A stretch of DNA of 64,000 nucleotides from Buddleja alternifolia (taxonomy: Eukaryota; Streptophyta; Magnoliopsida; Lamiales; Scrophulariaceae): positions 3,821,001 through 3,885,000 of the forward strand of contig CM033405.1 of NCBI GenBank assembly GCA_019426215.1, given 5' to 3'. Positions 36,803 to 46,431 of this stretch are shown here, piece after piece. Under the pieces are notes generated by a model. That model was not told where the DNA came from, ran no database searches, and saw nothing but the letters and a program-made list of their open reading frames with translations. Position 1 is the stretch's first letter. Each line of letters begins with the position of its first letter. Position numbers and translations under genes: made by a program.

Positions 36803-37418
36803 ATATATATATATTATATTTATTTATTTTACCATTATTTTAATGCCACATCCATGTTCATAACTAACATCCTTTTTTATTTCCATGACGACGAAAATTT
36901 CAGGTGTGGCAGTGGTTGAGCCAAACAGTGTGTTCCTCGAGGGTGAAAGAGTATCCCTATGTTTCGTACCCAGAGCTTTCCAGTTCACCATGATCCTTGT
37001 TGGTCGAAAGGTTGAAGGCACCACGGTGAACTTGGTACCGGCGACAAAACCAGAATCACCATGTAGCATGCATGCCGTGCATGTTGACATTCGTCAAAAG
37101 GGGGCAAACCCTCACGAAGGATACATGAAGGTTGCTGTTCTCACGTGCAATCCATCACTCATTGGAGGATTTTTGAAGCACTGTCAACATGTTGTTACAG
37201 GTTACGATCCTGATCTCTTCATCATTCAAGACCCGGAAGCCCCCTACTCCACCTTTCAAGAATCGTTTGTTTCCATGGGGTATGCGGGTAGAGCTTTCCA
37301 AAACCCGAATGAAGAATTTCAAGGCCTATTCGCCATTTGGAAGCACAAGATGACCTCCATTGCTTGTCTAGAAAACTCTCCTCTGCTTATGAGCATTATC
37401 ATGAACCGTGTTGAATAA
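36289..37418 (+). CDS. Two-exon gene, 182 residues, possible partial EEP-fold protein
   Basis: Not confidently recognised. Exon 1 is 36289-36322 (MAAASSSSSSL); the GT..AG intron is 36323-36903 and contains a long CT microsatellite (about 36761-36800); exon 2 is 36904-37418. The join keeps the frame and gives 182 residues with no lesion. There is no signal peptide or membrane segment. The first half (VFLEGERVSLCFVPRAFQF, ILVGRKVEGTTVNLVPA) matches nothing I know. The second half (LTCNPSLIGGFLKHC, YDPDLFIIQDPE, SMGYAGRAF, FQGLFAIWKHK) follows the spacing of the first half of a LINE-type endonuclease domain (SWN..G, PDI..LETK, LGF.G, GGIW.LW), but catalytic Asn and Glu are not all kept. That link is weak inference. 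A TATA box and leader precede it. It may be a host gene or one carried by the Helitron, on the strand opposite to the other Helitron genes. Confidence 0.6.
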
Positions 37419-38096
37419 ATTCTCTGCCTAGATGTGTTCCTCGTATTTTGTTGTTAAGTTGAAGTAGTACTAAGGTTAGGACCTTTTGAAGCAGTATGAA
37501 GTTTGGGACCCTTTTGTTTGTTGGATTATGTCTGTTTAGGAAGTTCCCCCTTCTTATAGCCCTAGTTATGTTTTAGTTGAAGGCATGGTCTATTTTCCTA
37601 GCTACATTAAGGGTCTTTTTATATTAAAATGTCCAAGTATTTTGCTTTTTAATTTCCACGTATTACTATTTCTGATCTATATAATACTATCTATTCTAAT
37701 TTAGGTTGTTTTCATATAACAGTTGCAAAAGTGCCATATACAACTCAAAATTAGATGCATATACTCTATTGTATTTTTTTGCTATTTTCCAAGTTATCCA
37801 CCAGTATTCTATTTGAAGTCCTGAATACAATTTTTAATTATTTTAGAAAAATGGCCAATGTCACTAACGACTAACCTCGTGCAAGAAAAGAACAAAATGT
37901 AAACAACAAAGTGAGCCCCATTCACATAAATTATTTTAATTCCAGAGCTACATCATATCAAATATATTAAAAAGCACAATTCTAGAGATTAAAAGTTCAA
38001 AAACTAAATGCAAAAAACCAAACTAAAAGTAACCATAGAATCCAAATTAGTTCAACACAATATCCATTATTTAATAGAGGCGTAAAGATTATTCAG
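37419..38096. other. Convergent intergenic region
   Basis: The 3' flank shared by the plus-strand gene to the left and the minus-strand gene to the right. AT-rich; no feature beyond probable UTR and polyadenylation sequence. Confidence 0.5.
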
Positions 38097-38894
38097 TTAT
38101 TCAAAAGCGGAATGAGGCGCTTCAGATGATCCCCTGGGGGAATCCTCAGGATCCGATCTTGCAGCATCTATTTCCTCCTTGAGCTCATTGAGAAACCCAA
38201 AACATGGATTGGAATAAAGCTGAAGCATAGTTTGAGAGGAAGTATGCAAATTGGATAACATCTCCTGAAGCATTTTGTAGACATGATCACGAAGTTGGAA
38301 GAAACAACACGATTCTGGCCGTTCTACATCTGATAACTTGATCTCCCGATACAAATTGCTAAACACACATCAAAATATTTTTAACAAATTAACAGATTAA
38401 AAGACAACACTTTATTTGGAAGGTCAAAAGGGTCAGACAAAATTAACCTCATAGAGTCGTTGGTTGGCTGAACAATCCCCAAGAAATCGGGCTTGCGATA
38501 CATGTTACGCGGGAAAGGACTGCACAAAACATCAACTTGTGTATAAAGTATGACCTAAAAAATTGACTGACCAAAGAGTAAATTAACATTATACAAACCG
38601 AAGGATCACCTTTGACGGCGAGATTGTTTTTTAAAAGTCTCGATGACAAACAAAGCAAGGCTAAATTTGGAATGCAGGCAAACATCCGGGTCGAACAGTA
38701 TCAGATCTCCATAGAAATGCAAACCAGTAATTTCCATCACCAAATTATTCAAGAGAAATGAAAATTCATTCTTAAGTTTATTTTTATAGAAACACGCGAA
38801 GCACGAATTAGGTTTAGAACACTCCGCTCCAACACAGCAACCATATCGAGCACAAATTTTTGGCCGGGGAGCAGTCTGGACCAATCGATTCATG
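38097..38894 (-). CDS. Unrecognised three-exon gene (205 residues visible)
   Basis: I do not recognise the family. Exons are 38894-38611, 38520-38448 and 38358-38097, all with GT..AG introns that keep one open frame to the stop. From the ATG at 38893 the product is 205 residues. It opens with a Cys cluster (CARYGCCVGAEC, then SCFACFY), has a hydrophobic middle (FLLNNLVMEITGLHFYGDLI, LALFVIETF), and a helical C-terminus (LQEMLSNLHTSSQTMLQLY, FLNELKEEIDAARSDPED). The first exon starts one base before the ATG at a textbook acceptor (TTTAATTTGCAG), so an upstream exon probably existed. A 5.5-kb retroelement begins only 150 bp upstream (39045) and may have separated it. Strand and position fit a gene carried in the 3' part of the Helitron. 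Gene fragment or intact gene is undecided. Confidence 0.6.
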
Positions 38895-39044
38895 CTGCAA
38901 ATTAAACGCACTATCTTTTATAATACCGAAACAATTGGCGTTAAATGAAAATTTCAAAACACATAATTTTGTAATAATATAAATAAAGCCTGAGAGCAAT
39001 GAGGTAGCCGATGAAACGATAAAAAGACAATTGATGGTGGGCAG

Positions 39045-39759
39045 TGTTGGTTAAAATGAATAATTTGATTGTGATAAAATGGATATGCAAAATCTGAATC
39101 GAGGCGAGAGTTGAACTCTCTATCCTTAACACAATATTGCCCCGCTATAGCCCTGCTATTGGTGGTACGGGTTTGTGCAATTTGTGTCCCAAGATACAAC
39201 GATTATTCTCGGGATTGAACCACTTCAAAACCGAGACCCACGAACGAAACCCTGTTTCGAACTCTCAATAATAACATAATTCAACTCTTGATTTCATTAT
39301 TCCCGGAATAACAAAACTCAAAGAATGAATATGAATGAAGAGGAATTGTTATTCGCTCTTAAGAAAATGAATGCCCAAGGGGGGTTTATATAGGGATAAA
39401 GAGGGGCATAAGAGTCATTAAACTCACTTTAATGACTCACATGTGATATGATCAATGACTCACATGTGATGTGATCAATGACTCATATAAATCATTAATG
39501 ACTCACATGTAATGTTAAAATACAGCTCGTACGATCGTGGCCATCGATCGTAATGGGTAGTATTTTTAATTCCTCCTCGTTTAACACGGTTGGATCAGAA
39601 GAAATTCACGGTAAACCCACAGATTTCAAACCACAACTTCAGCATTTAATTTCTCATTCGTCCAAATTCGGATTAGAGAAATTCGAAATGCACACGTGTT
39701 ATTCGAATTTGTTACCGTAAGTACGTCACACGTACTTTATTTACATCCGATTTCCAACA
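39045..39759 (-). repeat. 3' LTR (left copy)
   Basis: 715 bp, in the minus-strand sense the downstream LTR. It contains repeated ATGACTCACATGTGAT blocks that could be regulatory. Paired with 43840-44554. Confidence 0.92.
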
Positions 39760-42144
39760 ATCCCCCACACGAATGAAATTAACATATGCAGACACATTGA
39801 GAGTTCGGGTGAAAAACTATAGCATCAGAAGAGGTAGCTTTTGGCTTTGAACCTTTCTTAGTGAAATATCATCGGATTTACTAGGCTGCCCAATGAACGC
39901 GATGTCTTGAATTGTTCAGCCGTTCGTGTAAACCAAGACAATGATATTCACACCGTAGTCTCTCGAACAGATTTCGTTCTCACTGTTGGGTCCATTTTGG
40001 CCGTGGCACCTCCTCTTGGATTCATAAGTGTTTACATTTTGCCCAATGTTGAGGCGGCCTACACCTCACACTTACATAGGTGACTTCCTATTTAAGAGTA
40101 TCCTGCCATACTCCACTTCATATAGACAGTATATGAATCATTAAAAGCCCGGCTTAACCTTTTGCTACAACTTGCAGGTTGCACTTCTTTATCCTAGGCA
40201 ATGGGTTTGGAGTTAAACTCCTAAGTGCCATACTGAATTTTCACAACTTAATTGTCCCATTGAACCATGATCTTGGGATCTCCAGTCAACATGGTTGGGT
40301 TACCGCTGTGTCCATTCTTAATTTGTAGTCTTTAACCTCATTCCTCTTGATAGGCAGTCTATTTGATCTCTATGGAAGTCCTTTCGTCAAAGGATCTACT
40401 TTATCCTCCATGATCAGTGGAGATAATGCCATTATAGATCAACTGCTTAATGGTATTATGCCTACGACAAGCCTGTCTAGACTTACCATTACTTATGCCA
40501 CTATATGCCTTTGTTATTGCAGACTAACAGTCGCAATTGTATGCACGTGCTATTGCCGACTTATTGTCTCAATATATCAAATTGGGCATATGTGCATATT
40601 TCAATATGGGTTCACCATGGTTCTCAACCAAGTCTTTTGTCACTTTCTTACAAGAGCACTGTTATGGAAACTAAATTTTCCAAGTATAGTCTCAGTAAGA
40701 CAAGTCTTTGGACCGTACCCATATCATTTATGTCGAATTCTTTTTCAACATCCTTTCAGTAGTCATGATTACTTACATAATCAACATATCAAACTTTCAC
40801 ACCAGAAAAGGTAGCTTTTGGCTTTGAACCTTAGTGAAATTTCATACTATGAGCTATGTGTTTTGTTGAAAAACCACATGTATCATGCTAGTTGATTATG
40901 AAGTTGTTTGATAAAATAATATTTTGTCAAAGCTTTCATGCCATTACTTAGGAGCTATGTTCGAGTCCGTATACCGACTCAACATACCCCTCGGTTAGTT
41001 CCATGTGAACTTCCTCGTCTAATCTTTTGTTTAAGGAACGCAGTCTTAATATCCATTTCAAATATCTCATGGTTATGCAAATTAGCAACAACAATGAATA
41101 TTTTATGGATTTAATTCCCATTCCCGAAAACATGAAAAGACGAAATCAAGGTCTACCATTTGAAGGTTCCCTTTGGCTACCAAGTACGCCTTGTAACCTT
41201 GTTAAGGTTTGGGTGTTTTTACCTTAACCCACAGCCCCCACATTTGTACGTAACTGTAGGAAATCTTGTCATCTTTCAGGCAGATTCTTACTCTTACTAC
41301 TACGTGGGACCTTCGTTCAGAATGTAGTTATCTAGGACCACGTCCCCCACAATTCTGAATTTATCCAACGCATCATTATCTTCTTTAGAGTATGATTTTG
41401 GCGTTCGGAAATATCATTAGACCATGGTGAATACTACCACACTTGCATCAAATTCTTTGAACGACACACCATCGGATGTTTGATCGACTTTCTCGATTGT
41501 ACTCCAATGGTCAAATCCTTCGTATTTTTGACCAAGTTGGGTACTTCGTACACCACGTCGTCTAGACGTTTCTCTCTTCAGAGAATATGTGCCATAAACA
41601 TTAGGACCGATCTCACTCAACAACTGTATAGTTTAAAGTGACGACGTCCAAGTTTATGCACAACACCACTTTACCTATTCCAACCACAAGTGACGTGATC
41701 AAGTTTTCCATAAACATCATCCGCTCATCAGCCGGAGTGTAAGATGTGCACTTGGTTTGGAACTTGGTTAAAACCTGGTTTTTACTCTTATACGTCCAAG
41801 ATTCCAACCTGGGTTCTCTTCTAAATATTGTGTAGTCACTCAGCTTTTCCATCAACTTTATCTAAAGCTATGAATTCTGACATGATCTATACAAGTTCAT
41901 TTAGATGATTTCAATGACACTGCTCCTCCACCGATGGTAAACCAGAACCACTCGTGGACTTAGAGTCGTTTGTGTCAGATATCCAGTATCCTCGAGAAAA
42001 GACAACGATTCTATATTCCATGATTTTGCCGTCATGAATATCAGAATTTCTTGACTTTATGTACGAGATACGCTATGAAGTGCATATCCAATATGCAGTC
42101 AATGGTCCTTGACCATTTGGATTTTCGGTATTCCAAAACCTCCA
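39760..42144 (-). pseudogene. Decayed copia-like pol
   Basis: Short minus-strand frames retain copia traces: a protease-linked GIGKVVL..LDVVTLN segment near 41680-41620 and LDEEVHMELTEGYVES near 41020-40970, which echoes the conserved reverse transcriptase block LEEEIYM.QPEGF. Stops and frame changes are everywhere. No YVDD, integrase triad or RNase H could be read with confidence. In intact copia elements this region encodes protease, integrase, reverse transcriptase and RNase H in one polyprotein. Here it is only a passenger within LTRs that are nearly identical. Confidence 0.55.
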
Positions 42145-42455
42145 CATTTTCAAAGTCAAATATCCAGGGAAAACTTTTCTGATGTGGAAGATCAGATTAA
42201 ACTGCAACTACAGAGCATACTCAGAATACCCGAGCTCTAACCACTTGTTGTGGAACTCAGAGTCATATTCCACCAATTATAGAAATAGAGAGTGAATATT
42301 GTACTAGAAAACCACACTAGATTTAATTCCCAGGAAAGATTGGAGGCGTCACAACGGTCGCGCTTAAAACCCAATCTCCTCGACAGAATTAACTAGACGA
42401 ATTTAATAGCACAATATAACACTACAACTATAACTAACAATGGCTACTTTTAAAA
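42145..42455 (-). repeat. Internal fragment of another copia element's 5' LTR and leader
   Basis: Its reverse complement matches 53838-54110 of the neighbouring copia element: the 3' part of the LTR (GGGTTTTAAGCGCGACCGTT), the LTR end (GAGTTCCACAACA), the primer-site position and the following leader (TTCCACATCAGAAAAGTTTT). The primer site itself is damaged here. It lies inside, not at the edge of, the outer LTR element. Confidence 0.85.
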
Positions 42456-43839
42456 ACATAGTTCGCTGGAGGATTGCCTCTTTCCCCCACAATTCTGCGA
42501 TACACCAGAATTGATTAAATCCCCTTATCTCCTCGAGATTATTTTTGGGATAAATAATACCAACAACTTCTGGCGATGCGATTTGGGACATCTAACGTTG
42601 CTATCCGCGATGAGCAACAGCGCTCCAAGCGCATCATTTTGGTCATATTAACATAAATCTATTTTATTTAATAAACAAACTCAAAATGATTACATTCATG
42701 TTGGGCCGAGCCCACACATGATTTAATAAATGTAAAACAAGCAAAAGCAAAAAGTAAAAGTAGCAAAAGGCAAAACTTTTCCATAATGAACGGCTATTTA
42801 GCAATTCTTTTTCATGCCTTTTCATGATGACTACTTTAGCTTTTTAATTTTATATTAATTCCTTTTGCCTCGTTAAACCAACTGTCTTCTTTTTCGGCTA
42901 CTTTATTGCTTTTTACTTTAACACTTTTAATATATTAATAAATAAAACAAAATAAAAGACAAAACAAAAAGCCTCTCTTTTTCCATCCGAGCTTTTGTGA
43001 CTTTTATTCTTACATCATCCACTAATATATTATTTAAAAAGTGTTGGCCCACAAGAAAAACAAAAGGCCAAAAGGCACCTCTTTTACCGTAATGGGCGGC
43101 CACTTTTAAGACTTTTGCATTCTTTTCCATGATGACTCCTTTAGCTTTTAGTATTAATATAATAAAAAGCTATCATCACCATTGATATCACTCCACCAGA
43201 TTCTCCGATCCGGGAGGATTTTTCAGCGAGATTCGTCGATCCTCGCGTTGCCAGAAATTCGCCATTTTCGGCGGCAACCCAGCTTCGACATCTAAGCGAC
43301 CCATCATTAACGGGATTCGAGGGCCACAAGAAATTCGCTCCGAGCAATTTCTTTTTCGTGAGATTCGAAAATCGCACCTGCCATTTTCATGGCTTCGCCG
43401 GCGAACAGAGGCAGCAACATCACCCAAGTACCGTCTGCGATGGGTTACGGCGGTGAATTCACCGACACCTAACCCCACCACATGGCAGATTTGCTGTCTC
43501 AAAGCCAGCGACAGTTAGTTGTGTTGCACGGCGGCAATTCAACCAAACCGGGTCCAACCCGATTCAAATCTCGATTTTTAGATTTCCAGAATTTTGATCC
43601 AATCGAAAAATTCCAAGAACATCAAAATCAGATTTTAGTTCAAATTATTGTGATTCCAAATCACAAAATTTCAGATTTTTCCAAATCTTTGTTCCAAACA
43701 AATCGGATCTTTCTCTCTCGATTTTCCAGCCCCAAACCTGATTCCAAATTATCAAAATCCAGATTTTTGGCATCAAATCGAGTTATCCAGATTTGATCCA
43801 TTTTACTCACATCAAATTTGAATAATATTGTGTTAAGTT
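42456..43839. other. Leader region of the LTR element, unknown origin
   Basis: Non-coding by eye. The part at about 43180-43480 is clearly more GC-rich, with phrases such as CGGCGGCAACC and GCTTCGCCGGCG, and looks like host exon or 5' UTR sequence. No complete domain was recognised. It is followed by an AT-rich stretch rich in CCAGATTT words. Confidence 0.4.
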
Positions 43840-44554
43840 TGTTGGTTAAAATGAATAATTTGATTGTGATAAAATGGATATGCAAAATCTGAATCGAGGC
43901 GAGAGTTAAACTCTCTATTCTTAACACAATATTGCCCCGCTATAGCCCTGCTATTGGTGGTACGGGTTCGTGCAATTTGTGTCCCAAGATACAACGATTA
44001 TTCTCGGGATTGAACCACTTCAAAACCGAGACCCACGAACGAAACCCTGTTTCGAACTCTCAATAATAACATAATTCAACTCTTGATTTCATTATTCCCG
44101 GAATAACAAAACTCAAAGAATGAATATGAATGAAGAGGAATTGTTATTCGCTCTTAAGAAAATGAATACCCAAGGGGGGTTTATATAGGGATAAAGAGGG
44201 GCATAAGAGTCATTAAACTCACTTTAATGACTCACATGTGATATGATCAATGACTCACATGTGATGTGATCAATGACTCATATAAATCATTAATGACTCA
44301 CATGTAATGTTAAAATACAGCTTGTACGATCGTGGCCATCGATCGTAATGGGTAGTATTTTTAATTCCTCCTCGTTTAACACGGTTGGATCAGAAGAAAT
44401 TCACGGTAAACCCACAGATTTCAAACCACAACTTCAGCATTTAATTTCTCATTCGTCCAAACTCGGATTAGAGAAATTCGAAATGCACACGTGTTATTCG
44501 AATTTGTTACCGTAAGTACGTCACACGTACTTTATTTACATCCGATTTCCAACA
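43840..44554 (-). repeat. 5' LTR (right copy)
   Basis: 715 bp, differing from the left LTR at six positions seen by eye (G/A, C/T, T/C, G/A, C/T, T/C). Confidence 0.92.
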
Positions 44555-44559
44555 GGCAG

Positions 44560-46294
44560 ATGTATCAATGAGATGAGAGGCCTTTTATAGGAAAATTAGG
44601 TTGGCCAAAGGTGTAATTTAGGAAGTTAATGCAGGGGCAAAAAAGCCACACCAAGTTTTGTTTTTTTTGTGTAACTCTATTTAAGTTAGCTTGATGGTAT
44701 CTAATTTGATTTGGGGGAAAATGACAAGTTGATGATAGAAAAAGTACATTTGGTTATTTTTTTAACAAAAGGAAGCAAATAGATAATTATGAATTCGAGG
44801 GAGCACTCAGTTGTGGACTTAATAGTGTTTTGATAAAGCAAGATTTTAGAAGCTTAGGTAGGAGTAAATAAATGGTCCATACCAGTTAACTACAAACACA
44901 AGCCCAGAATCTAGACTGCATGGAATTAATTCGGCTTCTCCCGCTTATTTCTGTGTAAATATCCTATTCACATTCTTCTTTTTTACTCTATAGATAAAGT
45001 TTCAGGAGATCTTAACAACGGCGAACGAGATTGTATACTTCGAATTGAGTTGTTCATCAATTAAATTATTCAATTATTGTTTAGTAAATAAAAGGGTATA
45101 GTGGTAAGAAAATAAAAATGTAAAATTAGGGGAAGTGTGATTATCAAAAATTATATGACAAAAAGTTTGAATATAAGTGGAATGTCAAGTGAGTTCCGGC
45201 TGAATATTCCTCAATGGGTATCTAATGCATGAGAAAGTGTACATTGAAGGACCAACCTTTTGGCTTCTGGATCGCACGAGGGCAGCGAGCATTTAGTGGG
45301 CAGATTAAGGAAGTCGATGTTAATATATATAATGAGATTAGCTTAGACATGTAATTAACTTGGATCCAGCCCTAATTCTTTTTTGGTAATTGAGAATAAC
45401 CAACCTTCTTTGAGTATTATAATTGAAACTTAGTTAGGTTAAATTGAATAAATTGATTGTCCTGGCGTATGCTTAAGACGAGAAAAGTTCTTCATATTAT
45501 GCAACTCAGAAATAGAGATCCTCTATTATTCATTTTTATTTCCTTGGTTGACCCTGGTGGCATTGTTGTTAAAATAATCTATAACTTATTAATAGCATCG
45601 TCTCTTCAACAATAAATCATGTTATGAATATAATATTATAAATTAATAAGTTGAAAAGAAATCTTTTCTCAAATATTATTTTAGCCCTCCAACCATTTAT
45701 ATGGAGGATGCCTACCTTTTTTTTTTTTTTTTTTTTGTGACCTCATCGGAGAAGATATTAAGCAATAAGTCCTTGTGCTTGGTTGAATTAAAACATATGT
45801 GTTTCTTATTATAAATTGTTTATGTATGGTGCTTTATTTTTTAATGATATTATATGGAATAATGTATTTAATTATAAATGGCGTTTTATGTAAGGATGGT
45901 ACTGATATGGGAATCGGACCCTGGTCTTGTCTGTCAAGCTGGCGAAGTAGCCATCAACGTACGTGTGTATATTCGTTTGGTTTGCGTATGTCAATCAGTG
46001 AATGTGTATCTTTATTGAGAGTATATCACTGTACACACAATTTATTCCACATCATATGAGATAAATATATATTATATCTGAATATAAATTTCACCTATGT
46101 GTATTAATGATATTAATCTCTATTAAAAAATATTTAAACAGACTGTGGGGGCAAAATCTCCCAATGAGAATGAACAAAGAAAGATAGGAGCAGAAATTTT
46201 CAAACATTGGAATAAGGTCAAGCAAGCCATACATCACACTAAAACAATAAGTCCTACATAATATTAAATTGTCTTGAAAATTTAGCGTAAACAA
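44560..46294. other. AT-rich DNA between the LTR element and the RPA1-like gene
   Basis: No gene seen; a poly-T run lies at about 45719-45736. If the three-exon gene at 38.1-38.9 kb once had upstream exons, they would lie here on the minus strand, but I could not identify them. Confidence 0.45.
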
Positions 46295-46382
46295 CCCAGC
46301 GGATAACTAAATACGAATACACAATAATACAAAATAAACCCAGCGGATAACTAAATACGAATACACAATAATACAAAATAAA
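46295..46382. repeat. Two perfect 44-bp tandem units
   Basis: The unit starting CCCAGCGGATAACTAAATAC begins at 46295 and again at 46339. It lies 50 bp past the RPA1-like stop codon, so in its 3' UTR or terminator region. Confidence 0.9.
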
Positions 46383-46431
46383 TTGTCTGGGAAACACACA
46401 AGCACCGATTTAGAAATTAATCAGGCCCGTC

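Larger units (their letters stand above)
39045..44554 (-). mobile_element. Young non-autonomous LTR retroelement (copia-like), complete
   Basis: Two 715-bp LTRs (39045-39759 and 43840-44554), each TGTTGG..CCAACA, are flanked by the 5-bp duplication GGCAG (39040-39044 and 44555-44559). Beside the left LTR the minus strand reads GTGTGGGGGAT, a polypurine tract, so transcription runs right to left. I counted six differences between the LTRs, all transitions, so insertion is recent. The interior (4.08 kb) is decayed copia-like sequence without a long frame, so it must have been mobilised in trans. No clear tRNA primer site follows the 5' LTR. Confidence 0.9.

Noticed and set aside
39045..39759. 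LTR read as part of a host gene promoter or tRNA region
   Set aside because: The matching copy at 43840 and perfect GGCAG duplications show it is an LTR; no tRNA fold was seen.
40347..40814. 155-codon plus-strand open frame
   Set aside because: Antisense to decayed copia pol inside the minus-strand LTR element; Cys/Tyr-rich without a domain.
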